Below, one piece after another: positions 19,442-29,300 of a DNA stretch of 64,000 bases (the stretch's first letter is position 1; the number at the start of each line of letters is the position of its first letter). The stretch is taken from the NCBI RefSeq assembly GCF_011604685.1, contig NZ_CP050063.1, positions 8,225,001 to 8,289,000 on the forward strand, in the 5' to 3' direction. This stretch comes from Spirosoma aureum. Lineage in GTDB: Bacteria > Bacteroidota > Bacteroidia > Cytophagales > Spirosomataceae. Under the pieces are notes generated by a model that ran no database searches, was not told where the DNA came from, and saw only the letters and a program-made list of their open reading frames with translations. Position numbers and translations under genes: made by a program.

Positions 19442-19500
19442 CGTACTCAATTTTCTGGGCGCTTCGCAGCTTTTGGTAGCGCCCAGAAAATTGATGTACG
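19442..19500. repeat. Long inverted repeat between SDR and ligase genes
   Basis: A perfect 16-bp stem, CAATTTTCTGGGCGCT (19448-19463) with AGCGCCCAGAAAATTG (19478-19493), has a 14-nt loop. After a short bulge it continues as CGTAC (19442-19446) with GTACG (19496-19500). It could be a terminator for the SDR gene, but there is no T-tract and the 5-bp outer extension is unusual. Confidence 0.6.
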
Positions 19501-19535
19501 AGTAAAATCCTAAAGCAGTTGTCAAACACATTTGA

Positions 19536-21056
19536 ATGTATCCGCTTACCATTAATCATTGGCTGACACAGCACGCTCAATTCCGGCCCAACCACCTGGC
19601 GTTCGTCTTTGGCGATATACGCCTTACGTTTGCTGACCTGAACCAGAGTGTTAACCGGATGGCTAATGCATTACTGATAGCAGGTATTGGCAAAGGCGAC
19701 AAGGTAGCGACCGTATTACCGAATAGCCGCGAACTGTATGAAGCGTTCTGGGCCGTAGCCAAACTGGGCGCAGTGCTGGTTCCGATGAGCCCGCTGCTAC
19801 GAGGGAACGGATTAATCAACCTGCTTAATGATGCTGATTCAACGGTAGTTCTGACCGATACTGCCCACGCTCCCTTTCTCGACGAAGTTCGGAGCGAATT
19901 AACGATTCCCGCTAAAAACTACTGGCTGACCGACGGAGAGCAACCCGGCTGGCAGTCGTATGCTGTTTTATGGAGAACCGCTTCGCCTGCCGATCCGCCT
20001 TCGCCTGACCTCCTTGGTGATGATCTGTATAATATTATGTACAGCAGCGGCACAACCGGAACGCCCAAGGGCATTATGCACTCCCACTTTGTCCGCTCCA
20101 TGTATGGGTCTCTTTTTGCGAACGCCTTCCGCATTAAGCCCGAAAGTGCCATTATGCACTCGGGGGCTATCGTATTCAACGGGGCAATGCTGACGTTTAT
20201 GCCTGCCATGTTCATTGGCTGTACGTACATATTGCTCAAAGAATTTACAACTCAGTCAGTGATCAGAACTATAGCCAGTGAGGGCGTGACACACACCATT
20301 TTGGTTCCTACACAAATCGCTTCATGTCTGCACTATCCAGAATTTACCATCGATACATTACCCACAATCGAATACATTCTGTCGGTGGGGGCACCTTTGC
20401 TGAATGAGCAGAAAGAGGTATTGATCAGTCGATTCCCGGATACTTTTTACGAGTTATATGGGTTAACAGAAGGCTTCATTACTGTTCTGGATAAAACCGT
20501 TTCAGCCGAAAAAACCGGCTCAGTCGGGCGCCCGATCTGGTTTTCGGAGATGAAAATCGTGGACGATGATGGACACGAACGCCCAACAGGTGAAGTTGGC
20601 GAAATCATTGGCCGGGCACCTTTTCTGATGGCGGGCTATTATAAAAAACCTGCTCTAACCAACGAAGCGCTTCGGAACGGCTGGCTTTACACCGGAGATC
20701 TGGGCTATGTGGACCAGGACGGGTACCTTTTCCTGGCGGGTCGTAAGAAAGACCTCATTATTTCGGGTGGGGTAAACGTTTATCCGAAAGATATTGAAGA
20801 AATAATCATTCGTCATCCGGCCGTAGCCGAGGTAGCCGTATTTGGTATCCCGCATGACGATTGGGGCGAAACACCCGTTGCGGCCATCCGGCTGACCACG
20901 ACAATCTCAATTACTGAACTAACCGACTGGGCGAATAAAAACATAGAAGCCCGATACCAGAAGATAGCTGCGGTAATGCTAGTCGATGAATTTCCGAAGA
21001 ACGTAGCCGGAAAAATTCTCAAAAACGAATTGCGGGAACGGTATTGGAAACGCTAA
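19536..21056 (+). CDS. Class I adenylate-forming acyl-CoA ligase
   Basis: 506 residues. AMP-binding core motif YSSGTTGTPKGIMHSH, then YELYGLTEGF, YTGDLGYVDQDGYLFLAGRKKD and the C-terminal lysine loop PKNVAGKILKNELR. These enzymes activate a carboxylic acid with ATP and CoA. The branch (fatty acid or aromatic acid) cannot be fixed from motifs alone. The following gene encodes a tannase/feruloyl esterase that would release aromatic acids, so an aromatic acid is a reasonable substrate guess (inference). Confidence 0.88.
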   Translation: MYPLTINHWLTQHAQFRPNHLAFVFGDIRLTFADLNQSVNRMANALLIAGIGKGDKVATVLPNSRELYEAFWAVAKLGAVLVPMSPLLRGNGLINLLNDADSTVVLTDTAHAPFLDEVRSELTIPAKNYWLTDGEQPGWQSYAVLWRTASPADPPSPDLLGDDLYNIMYSSGTTGTPKGIMHSHFVRSMYGSLFANAFRIKPESAIMHSGAIVFNGAMLTFMPAMFIGCTYILLKEFTTQSVIRTIASEGVTHTILVPTQIASCLHYPEFTIDTLPTIEYILSVGAPLLNEQKEVLISRFPDTFYELYGLTEGFITVLDKTVSAEKTGSVGRPIWFSEMKIVDDDGHERPTGEVGEIIGRAPFLMAGYYKKPALTNEALRNGWLYTGDLGYVDQDGYLFLAGRKKDLIISGGVNVYPKDIEEIIIRHPAVAEVAVFGIPHDDWGETPVAAIRLTTTISITELTDWANKNIEARYQKIAAVMLVDEFPKNVAGKILKNELRERYWKR

Positions 21057-21120
21057 AGACGACGTTGCGAAACGATTGACAGGACTTTGGCTTGCATTAT
21101 GTTGAAAACTATTCTCTAAC

Positions 21121-22770
21121 ATGATTTATAAAAATTCTCTCTTTGCTATAGCGCTCTTTTTACTGCTGTGTATTAGCCATCTAAATGCCCAGAATAATCC
21201 AACAAAAGGGCCAGCCGTTGATTGCCCTTGTCAACAGTTGGCCAACATAGCCTTTCCAGGGGCAACCATCACAACAACTGAATGTGTCGATGCGGGAGCA
21301 TTTACGCCACCAGGGAGTACGCAGGCAATCACGAATCTGCCCGCTTTTTGCCGGGTTGCCGCCACCTTAAAACCCACACCCGAATCAATGATTCGGATCG
21401 AAGTATGGTTACCACAAACCAACTGGAATGAACGGTTGCTGGGCACAGGTACAGGTGGAGGAGCAGGCGCGATTGCCTACGGATCACTGGCCAATGGGTT
21501 AAAACGCGGATTTGCCACAACCAACACCGACATGGGCACCTCCCCTAACGCCAATGAAGCCGTTGGCCACCCCGAACGATGGACAGATTTTGGGCACCGG
21601 GCCACGCACGTGATGACAACGACGGCCAAAGCGATCACCCAGGCTTACTATAAAAAACCAGCTCACCACGCTTACTTCGCAGGCTGCTCAACGGGCGGCC
21701 AGCAAGCGTTAATGGAAGCGCAGCGGTATCCGGACGATTATAATGGAATCCTGGCCGGAGCACCTGCCAACAATCGCACTCATTTACATACGGGCTTTGT
21801 CTGGAACTACAAGGTAACCAACCAGGTCCCAGGTAGCGCATTCCTTCCAAAAGAGAAAATAGCATTGATCACCAATGCCGTTATCAAAGCCTGTGCCGGT
21901 AAGGATGGTGGAGCACCCGGTGATAATTTTCTGACCAACCCAGGACTCTGCAAGTTCGATCCGGAAACGCTCCCTAAATGCCCGAATGGCACTGACGATG
22001 GCACTTGCCTCACCAGTGCCCAACTGACCGCACTGAAACAAATCTATGCCGGGCCGACCAATCCCCGAACGGGCGAACGGATTTACACACCGCTACCCAT
22101 CGGGAGCGAAAACATCACGTCAGGAATTGATTACCAGCAAAATCCCAATCAGGCTCCATCCTCCCTTTTTTACCAATACAAATGGACCTTCGGGGCCAAT
22201 TTCGATTATACCCGGTTTGATTTTGATCGGGATCAGGATAAAATGGATTCCTTACTGGCACCGATCCTCAACGCAAACAATCCTGATCTGGAGCCGCTGA
22301 AAAAACGTGGAGGGAAAATTTTGATGTATTCGGGAACCGCCGACCCCCTGGTTCCTTATCAGGATGCAGTTAATTACTACGAGCGGGTGATTAAGGCACA
22401 GGGTGGAACGAAGCCAACCGGCGACTTTTTCCGTTTCTTTTTGATACCGGGAATGGCGCACTGTGGCGGGGGGCCAGGCTTAAACGATTGCGGGCAAAAC
22501 CTGGCCCTCAATGTTCCCCAGGACAGCGACCATGATGTCCTGACGGCCTTGATTCGGTGGGTTGAGCAGGGTATTGCTCCGGATAAATTTACGGCAACCG
22601 CTTTTACGGGCGGAGTTCCGGCAAATGGCATACGATTTCAACGCCCGATCTATCCTTATCCCAAGCTTCCTAAATACATCAGTGGCGATCCAAACGCCCC
22701 TGCCAGCTACCAGGGTATTGATTTTCCGCGACCTACTATTTTAGCGCCAGCGGAGAAATATCTGAAGTAA
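21121..22770 (+). CDS. Tannase/feruloyl esterase family alpha/beta hydrolase
   Basis: 549 residues with a signal peptide ending HLNAQ. It carries the family's CS-D-HC arrangement: Cys189-Ser190 in FAGCSTGGQQA, Asp408 in SGTADPLVP and His447-Cys448 in GMAHCGGGPG, where the two Cys usually form a disulfide next to the catalytic Ser and His. Other cysteines near the N-terminus (CPCQQ, TTTEC) are also typical of secreted members. Known members cleave gallate or ferulate esters from plant material. It is 64 bases after the ligase gene. Confidence 0.9.
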   Translation: MIYKNSLFAIALFLLLCISHLNAQNNPTKGPAVDCPCQQLANIAFPGATITTTECVDAGAFTPPGSTQAITNLPAFCRVAATLKPTPESMIRIEVWLPQTNWNERLLGTGTGGGAGAIAYGSLANGLKRGFATTNTDMGTSPNANEAVGHPERWTDFGHRATHVMTTTAKAITQAYYKKPAHHAYFAGCSTGGQQALMEAQRYPDDYNGILAGAPANNRTHLHTGFVWNYKVTNQVPGSAFLPKEKIALITNAVIKACAGKDGGAPGDNFLTNPGLCKFDPETLPKCPNGTDDGTCLTSAQLTALKQIYAGPTNPRTGERIYTPLPIGSENITSGIDYQQNPNQAPSSLFYQYKWTFGANFDYTRFDFDRDQDKMDSLLAPILNANNPDLEPLKKRGGKILMYSGTADPLVPYQDAVNYYERVIKAQGGTKPTGDFFRFFLIPGMAHCGGGPGLNDCGQNLALNVPQDSDHDVLTALIRWVEQGIAPDKFTATAFTGGVPANGIRFQRPIYPYPKLPKYISGDPNAPASYQGIDFPRPTILAPAEKYLK

Positions 22771-22881
22771 TACGATTAGCCTACTGGGAAGAATTCAGGC
22801 TGTTTACAATAAACCTGACCTCCCTCAACTTTTAAGCACCCGATTTTGTTATCTCCACAAAGCAGATACTGTTTCATCTGC

Positions 22882-22889
22882 TATCTTTG
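22882..22889 (+). promoter_or_regulatory. -7 box upstream of sufC
   Basis: TATCTTTG, an exact TAnnTTTG match, 33 bases before the sufC ATG. No -33 TTG was seen at the right spacing. Confidence 0.4.
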
Positions 22890-22922
22890 CGGCTTCATTT
22901 AGCCGTCACGCTATATTCTATT

Positions 22923-23672
22923 ATGTTATCGATCAGCAATTTACAGGCCTCCATTGGCGACAAACAAATATTAAAAGGCCTCGACCTTGAAGTCAATGCC
23001 GGTGAAGTTCATGCGATTATGGGTCCAAACGGAGCAGGCAAGAGTACGTTAGCTTCCGTATTGGCCGGTCGTGAAGATTATGAAGTAACAGGTGGCAGCG
23101 TATTATTCGACGGTAAAGATCTTCTTGAGATGGCACCCGAAGATCGGGCAGCCGAAGGAATTTTCCTGGCGTTTCAGTATCCAGTCGAGATTCCGGGAGT
23201 GAGTACAACGAACTTCCTGAAGACGGCCATGAATGAGATCCGTAAATATCGCGGACAGGAACCGCTCGACGCCGTGCAGTTTCTGAAGCTGATGAAAGAG
23301 AAAATGAAGCTCGTCAATATCGATCAGTCTTTGTTAAGCCGATCACTGAACGAGGGCTTTTCGGGCGGAGAAAAGAAGCGGAATGAAATCTTCCAGATGG
23401 CTATGCTCGAACCCAAATTAGCGATTCTGGACGAAACCGATTCGGGTCTGGATATTGATGCTTTGCGTATTGTAGCCGACGGTGTCAATAAGCTTCGGTC
23501 GCCGGAACGGGCAACGATCGTTGTAACGCACTACCAACGCTTGCTGGATTACATCGTTCCAGATTATGTGCACGTATTGTATAAAGGCCGTATTGTTAAA
23601 TCAGGCCCGAAAGAACTGGCACTCGAACTGGAAGAAAAAGGTTACGACTGGATTAAAGCCGAAGCCGTATAA
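22923..23672 (+). CDS. sufC: Fe-S cluster assembly ATPase SufC
   Basis: 249 residues. ABC ATPase with Walker A GPNGAGKST, signature FSGGEKKRNEIFQMAMLEPKLAILDETDSGLDIDAL (Walker B within it) and the H-loop VVTHYQRLLDYI. The FSGGEKKRNE signature is specific to SufC. The chosen ATG begins MLSISNLQASIGDKQILKG; an in-frame TTG at 22887 overlaps the promoter. SufC powers the SufBCD scaffold that assembles Fe-S clusters. Unusually, sufB is not upstream: the preceding gene is a tannase-like esterase. Confidence 0.97.
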   Translation: MLSISNLQASIGDKQILKGLDLEVNAGEVHAIMGPNGAGKSTLASVLAGREDYEVTGGSVLFDGKDLLEMAPEDRAAEGIFLAFQYPVEIPGVSTTNFLKTAMNEIRKYRGQEPLDAVQFLKLMKEKMKLVNIDQSLLSRSLNEGFSGGEKKRNEIFQMAMLEPKLAILDETDSGLDIDALRIVADGVNKLRSPERATIVVTHYQRLLDYIVPDYVHVLYKGRIVKSGPKELALELEEKGYDWIKAEAV

Positions 23673-23683
23673 ATTCAATGATG

Positions 23684-23753
23684 AATTATAAATGATGAAT
23701 GACGTCACGTTTCATTCATCATCGCTCCGGCGACCCGGTCATCATTTATAATT
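23684..23753. repeat. Alternative palindromes between sufC and sufD
   Basis: Outer perfect stem AATTATAAATGATGA (23684-23698) with TCATCATTTATAATT (23739-23753). An overlapping, mutually exclusive stem is GATGAATGA (23694-23702) with TCATTCATC (23712-23720). The element fills the 87-base gap and ends 7 bases before the sufD ATG, so it may affect sufD translation or RNA stability. Confidence 0.6.
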
Positions 23754-23759
23754 AAAAAG

Positions 23760-25085
23760 ATGAATCCTTCTTACGCATCATATAACGATTTCAAGAACCA
23801 GCTTCTGGCGGCTTTCCGAACCAACGAAGAGCGCATGAATGGGGAAAGTAAAACCCCGTTGCATCAGCTTCGTCGGGCGGCTTTGAACCAGTTCGATCTG
23901 CTGGGGTTTCCGACTATTCGCCACGAGGAATGGAAATATTCCAATGTCAGTGGGTTGTTTAAAGAGGCTTTTGATCTTGATAGTACGACGACACTGACGG
24001 CAGATGATCTGGCTCCGCTCGAAATTCCGAATCTCGACGGGAATATCCTGTACTTTATCAATGGTCGCTATCAGTCCAAACTTTCGCGCATTGTCAGCCC
24101 ATCCGAACAGGTACAGATTACGAGTTTTGCCGAAGCGATCAAGGCCGATCCTGGCCTGATTGGCACTCACTTTGCCCGTTATGCCGATTATAAGGATAAT
24201 GCATTTACAGCCCTGAATACAGCGTTGGCCAACGATGGCGTCGTGATCCGTGTTCCTGACAATAAGACAGTTGAACAGCCAATTATTTTACGGTTCATTA
24301 CCGATGCCCGTGACCAAAATGTGGCATCTCAGCCCCGTAACCTTATTATTTTAGGAAAAAATGCGGAGGTAATGGTAGCTGAATCATTCCGTACGCTGGG
24401 TGATCGTTCCAGTTTTGTTAACGTAGTGACTGAAATTGTGCTGGATCGCGAAGCCCGGATGCAGTATTATAAAGTGCAGGATGAAACGCAGCAAGCCTAC
24501 CACATTGGTACTACGCAGGTAAATCAGGCTGACAATAGTCATTTTTATTCGGCTACAGTGACGCTCAATGGCAACTTTGTCCGGAACAACCTGAATATTG
24601 TCCTGAATGGTCAGCATGCAGAAGCATTCATGTATGGTCTGTATATGCCCAATGGTCGCCAGCACATCGACAACCATACGCTTGTTGATCATGCGATGCC
24701 GAACTCATACAGCAATGAACTCTACAAAGGCATTCTGGATGACAATAGCACTGGCGTGTTTAATGGTAAGATTTACGTTCGTCCCGATGCGCAGAAAACC
24801 AATGCTTATCAATCCTGCAAGAACGTCGTACTGTCATTGGGTGCATCGATGAACACGAAACCACAGCTGGAAATTTTTGCCGACGATGTAAAGTGTTCGC
24901 ACGGAACCACAACTGGCCAGCTCAACGACGAAGCACTGTTTTACATGCGGTCGCGGGGTATTCCGAAAGATGAAGCCCGGACCTTATTGCTTTATGCCTT
25001 CTCTCAGGATGTATTAAGTCAGATCAAAATTCAGCCAATCCGGGAATATCTGGAACGGGTTGTAACCGAAAAGCTGACGAAATAA
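23760..25085 (+). CDS. sufD: Fe-S cluster assembly protein SufD
   Basis: 441 residues. Matches SufD over its length: RHEEWKYSNVSGLFKEAF near the N-terminus, then the beta-helical core, and the C-terminal block VKCSHGTTTGQLNDEALFYMRSRGIPKDEARTLLLYAF, which is diagnostic of SufB/SufD. The N-terminal HEEWKY segment supports SufD rather than SufB. SufD partners with SufB and SufC. A strong terminator at 25102-25150 closes the unit, so sufS is not in this operon. Confidence 0.95.
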   Translation: MNPSYASYNDFKNQLLAAFRTNEERMNGESKTPLHQLRRAALNQFDLLGFPTIRHEEWKYSNVSGLFKEAFDLDSTTTLTADDLAPLEIPNLDGNILYFINGRYQSKLSRIVSPSEQVQITSFAEAIKADPGLIGTHFARYADYKDNAFTALNTALANDGVVIRVPDNKTVEQPIILRFITDARDQNVASQPRNLIILGKNAEVMVAESFRTLGDRSSFVNVVTEIVLDREARMQYYKVQDETQQAYHIGTTQVNQADNSHFYSATVTLNGNFVRNNLNIVLNGQHAEAFMYGLYMPNGRQHIDNHTLVDHAMPNSYSNELYKGILDDNSTGVFNGKIYVRPDAQKTNAYQSCKNVVLSLGASMNTKPQLEIFADDVKCSHGTTTGQLNDEALFYMRSRGIPKDEARTLLLYAFSQDVLSQIKIQPIREYLERVVTEKLTK

Positions 25086-25101
25086 ATAGTATAGTACATT
25101 T

Positions 25102-25150
25102 AAAATCTGCGGGTTGAATGACGAAGTAAGTTATTCGACCCGCAGATTTT
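25102..25150 (+). terminator. Rho-independent terminator of sufCD
   Basis: AAAATCTGCGGGT (25102-25114) pairs perfectly with ACCCGCAGATTTT (25138-25150), extended inward by five pairs (one G-T) to an 18-bp stem, and runs into TTTTT. It starts 17 bases after the sufD stop. Confidence 0.8.
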
Positions 25151-25283
25151 TTGTTTTCCTGACTTATAGCAAAAGCAAGTAAAGCAGGTTAACCACTATC
25201 CGGGTCCAGCTTGACCGTTTCAACTGAAAAATGGTCTCAACCTCAATTAATTTGACCTACTTTAGCGTTTCTTCCACTTACTT

Positions 25284-25388
25284 AGGACTTTCGCTGATAG
25301 CCGTGCCACCGCAGCCGCGGACGGTCGCAAGGCGGACCGTGGTTTGTGTATACGATCTTATTAACCGTGGCACGGCTATCAGCGAAAG
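25284..25388. repeat. Palindromic intergenic repeat, copy A
   Basis: A perfect 22-bp inverted repeat at 25288-25309 and 25367-25388. The inner half is GCCGTGCCAC/GTGGCACGGC, shared with copies at 40441-40538 and 57363-57444; the outer half (CTTTCGCTGATA) is private to this copy. The 57-nt interior is longer than in the other copies and carries an additional GC-rich stretch. The outer AGGACTTTC (25284-25292) recurs in copy C. The right arm ends 10 bases before the ATG of the next gene. Confidence 0.85.
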
Positions 25389-25398
25389 ACCACTTACT

Positions 25399-26319
25399 AT
25401 GCGAACGCTACTTCTCCTTGTCCTTTTTCTGGTAACCGGAAAAATTAGCCATAGTCAGAGCCTACAATTTACCTTTGAAGGAGACTCGACAACAATTCCG
25501 CTCGTTCGCGACAGCCTGCGCGGCATTTCTGGCCTTGACATTGTGCCCGCTACCGGCGACTGGCATCTGGTTAGCGATCGGGGCTGGCATTTTATTTTCC
25601 ACAATATTCACAGTATTCGCGACCTGGGCGACGTCTCCCGGTTGACACGTCAGGAAAAAACACCGTTCTGGTTCGAGAGCATTCGGTATGCTGCCGGCAC
25701 CAGCACTTATTTCTGGACCGACGAGTACGAATATGTCACCTCCTTGTTCTACGGCAAATCACCCAGCGATAGCGCAAAACACATATTGCTGAAATTACCG
25801 CTTCCGGGACCGAACAAAGGGCTTGAGGGAATAGCCGTTACCCCTTCGGGAGCACTGTGGGTAGCTCCCGAAGCCGGATGGGAAGGCGAAACCCGTATGA
25901 ATCAGGATACAATCACGTTTTTTTACTACCCCAATCCGCTATTGTCCGACCCCGTTGTTGAGCGATACCGCTACCCGATTAACCGTTGCCCGTTCGCACA
26001 GGGCGAAGAGCGGTTAGGCGGTATTTCAGAAATTCTGGCCGTTGATAACCAACGATTACTCATACTCGAACGGTGTTATGATGCCAGCCAGAAACGCGTA
26101 ACAGCGAATCTGTATCTGGCTACTCAGAACCCCGCTACGCATACATTAACGAAGGAGTTAGCGTTCGACTTCAACAGGCAATTTCTGGATGCAGTCTGCA
26201 ACCTCGAAGCAATGGCCTGGGCCGACGACCAGAAGCAGACGCTTGTCTTAATTGCCGACGATAACTTCCGTCGAAACCAAACCCTACGCAACCAGGTCAT
26301 TGTTTTGCGTAGACGCTAA
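25399..26319 (+). CDS. Esterase-like activity of phytase family protein
   Basis: 306 residues. The start is set at 25399 because it gives a signal peptide (LLLLVLFLVTGKISHSQ); the in-frame sequence upstream is the palindromic repeat, not coding. The body fits the phytase-esterase-like family: GISGLDIVPATGDWHLVSDRG, LEGIAVTPSGALWVAPEAG, LGGISEILAVDNQRLLILER, NLEAMAW and a final LIADDNFRRNQTLRNQVIVLR. Probably a secreted beta-propeller phosphatase/esterase; substrate unknown. It is convergent with the efflux operon downstream. Confidence 0.85.
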   Translation: MRTLLLLVLFLVTGKISHSQSLQFTFEGDSTTIPLVRDSLRGISGLDIVPATGDWHLVSDRGWHFIFHNIHSIRDLGDVSRLTRQEKTPFWFESIRYAAGTSTYFWTDEYEYVTSLFYGKSPSDSAKHILLKLPLPGPNKGLEGIAVTPSGALWVAPEAGWEGETRMNQDTITFFYYPNPLLSDPVVERYRYPINRCPFAQGEERLGGISEILAVDNQRLLILERCYDASQKRVTANLYLATQNPATHTLTKELAFDFNRQFLDAVCNLEAMAWADDQKQTLVLIADDNFRRNQTLRNQVIVLRRR

Positions 26320-26397
26320 ATTCTTATCCCATCTTTCACCTTCGTTTTAGTTAGCCTGCACGGGCACCTTTCCTACCATCAACTCATTACCAGCAAT

Positions 26398-29300
26398 TTA
26401 CACATCTGCTTTTGCCAGCAAACTCCGCTTTCCTCTCCGGGAGATGGTGTGCGCCCGATGCCGGTTGAAGAAACGATAGATGATTGGAAAGATCAGCAAC
26501 GTCAATATGGTAGCCGTGATCAGCCCACCGATTACAACAATAGCCAGTGGTTTCTGTGTTTCAGAACCGATTCCGGTGCTGACCGCTGCCGGCAATAAGC
26601 CGATAGCAGCCATCATGGCTGTCATCACTACGGGTCGGATACGTGATCGAACACCTTCGGCAACTGCTTCATCTAAACTCAGACCCGCCATGAGGTTCTG
26701 ATTGAAAACCGAAATCAGAATAACACCATTCTGAACGCAGATGCCAAACAGGGCAATGAAGCCGACGCCCGCCGAGATCCCGAAAATAGTTCCTGTTGTG
26801 TGCAGAGCCAGAATACCGCCAATCAGGGCAAACGGCACATTCAAGAGGACCAGTGCCGCATCTTTGACGTTACCGAACAGCACGAACAGAATCACAAAAA
26901 TTGCCAGCAGACTAATCGGCACGACCTGACCGAGCCGTTTGGAGGCCCGAACCTGGTTCTCGAACTCGCCTGTCCATTCGGCCTCGTAACCACGATCAAA
27001 TTTGACCGCCTGACGTACTTTACGTTGTGCCTCGGCAATGGTACTACCCAGATCCCGCTCTCGAACGGAGAATTTTACGCCAATGAACCGCTTATTTTTG
27101 TCGCGATAAACAAAGGCCGGACCCGTGAGCGTGCGGATGTCGGCAATCTCCTTCAATGGAATCTTATTTCCCCGGATTGTGGGCACCATTAGCCGCCCAA
27201 TGTCCTCTTCATTCTTGCGAAAATCGGGCTGGTAGCGCACCCGAATATCAAATTTGCGTTCGCCTTCGTAGAGCTGACTCGCGGTTTTCCCTCCGATAGC
27301 CATTTCAATGACCGCTTCGGCATCGCCAACCCGAACGCCATAGAAAGCCATTTTTTGCTTATCGACGTAAATGCTCATTTCAGGCTGGCCAACGTTTCGC
27401 AGGATGCCAACATCCTTAACACCGGGCACATCGCGGATGGCCATAATCACCTGATTCGCATACTTGTCCAGCTCGGCCAGATCGTTACCGAAAATTTTGA
27501 CGGCATTACTGGCATTCATGCCCGCCACGGCTTCAGCGACGTTGTCGATAATTGGCTGCGAATAATTGTAATTGATCCCCTGAAAAACCTTCAGTTTGGC
27601 ATCCATTTCTTCGATGAGCTGATCGGTTGTCAACTGATGTCCGGTTTCCCGTTCGGGCCATTCTTTCTTGGGCTTGAGGTTGACCTGCATCTGTACGTAG
27701 TAAAACCCCGATGGATCAGTGCCATCATTGGAGCGACCCGTCTGCGACAAAACGCCGTTTACTTCCGGGAAAGTCATTAGCTTACTCCGCAACGTCCGAA
27801 CCATTTTTGTTGTCTCGGCCAGTGATGAGCTCATGGGCAATTTAGCTTCTACCCACAATGCCCCTTCGTTCAACTGCGGCAGAAACTCAGTGCCCAGCAA
27901 CGAAGCAGACGCAAACGTAAGGCCCATAAATACCAGCGCCATCAGCATACTCAGCCTGCGATGGCCATAGGTCCAGGTGAAGCCGCGCATCACAATACGG
28001 TTGAAGAAATTCACGATTGGGTTGTTCTTTTCCCGCACATTTTTGTTGAGCAGAATCGAACACAGAACCGGCACCAGCGTCAGAGTAAACAAGAGTGCGC
28101 CCACTAAAGCAAAGCCCAAGGTCCAGGCGAGCGGGCTAAACATTTTGCCTTCTACTTTCTCGAACGAGAAAATAGGTAGTAGCGCTGTAATAATGATCAG
28201 CTTCGAAAAGAAAACGGCCTTACCTAGCTCCGTACCGGTTTTCCGAATGAGCCCCAGTTTGGCGAGCCCGTTAAATTTCGGCATGCCAACTTGATGCGCC
28301 TTATGATCGAGCACAACGAAAATACCCTCGACCATAACCACGGCTCCATCGATGATGATACCGAAATCCACCGCACCCATCGACAGCAGATTGGCCGACA
28401 TACCCCGCAGACGCAAACAGACAAAAGCAAACAACAGTGCCAGCGGAATAATAATACTGACAATGAGCGTAGTACGCCAGTCGGCCATGAACAGAAACAC
28501 AATAACCGTTACGAACAGAATGCCTTCGGCCAAGTTGTGCAATACGGTTTCGGTGCAGTAGGCCATTAGGTTGTCACGGTCGTAGAAGGTGACCATCTTT
28601 ACGTCAGATGGCAACACCTTTTCGTTCAACTCCGCAATTTTATCCTTTACCCGTTTGAGCACCTCCGACGGATTTTCGCCCTTTCGCTGCACAATAATGC
28701 CTTCGACCACATCGTCGTTTGTGTCCAGGCCCACCTGCCCCACACGCGGCTGATTCGACTCGACCACCTGCGCCACATCGCGTACCAGCACAGGTAGTTC
28801 GCCCTGTTCGTCAACGATAATATTTTCGATGTCGGCAATATTGGTTAACAGCCCAATGCCCCGCACGACGTATGCCTGCCCGTTTTTCTCGATGACATCG
28901 CCCCCCACGTTGAGGTTGTTCTGGGTAACGGAATTATAGACCTCCGATGGCGTTATGCCATATTTCTGCAATTGCATCGGGTTAACCATAATCTCGTAGG
29001 TCTTTTCCCGGCCGCCAAACGCAACAATATCGGCCACACCCGGCACGGCACGGAGTTGACGGTCAATAACCCAGTTTTGAATCGTCAGTAGTTCGCGCGT
29101 ATCGCGGCTTCTGGATTTTAATGTATAGCGAAAAATCTCGCCCGTGGGGCCATAAGGAGGCTGAATATCGGGTTCTACATTATCAGGGAGCGAGATCGTT
29201 CGCAGTTGGTTATTGACCTGCTGACGGGCAAAAAAATCGTCGACGTTATCCTCGAAGATGATTTTCATGACCGACAGACCAAACATGGTTATGGACCTTA

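Noticed and set aside
25231..25398. N-terminal extension of the phytase-like gene
   Set aside because: The extra in-frame sequence is the palindromic repeat copy A, and the ATG at 25399 alone gives a proper signal peptide.
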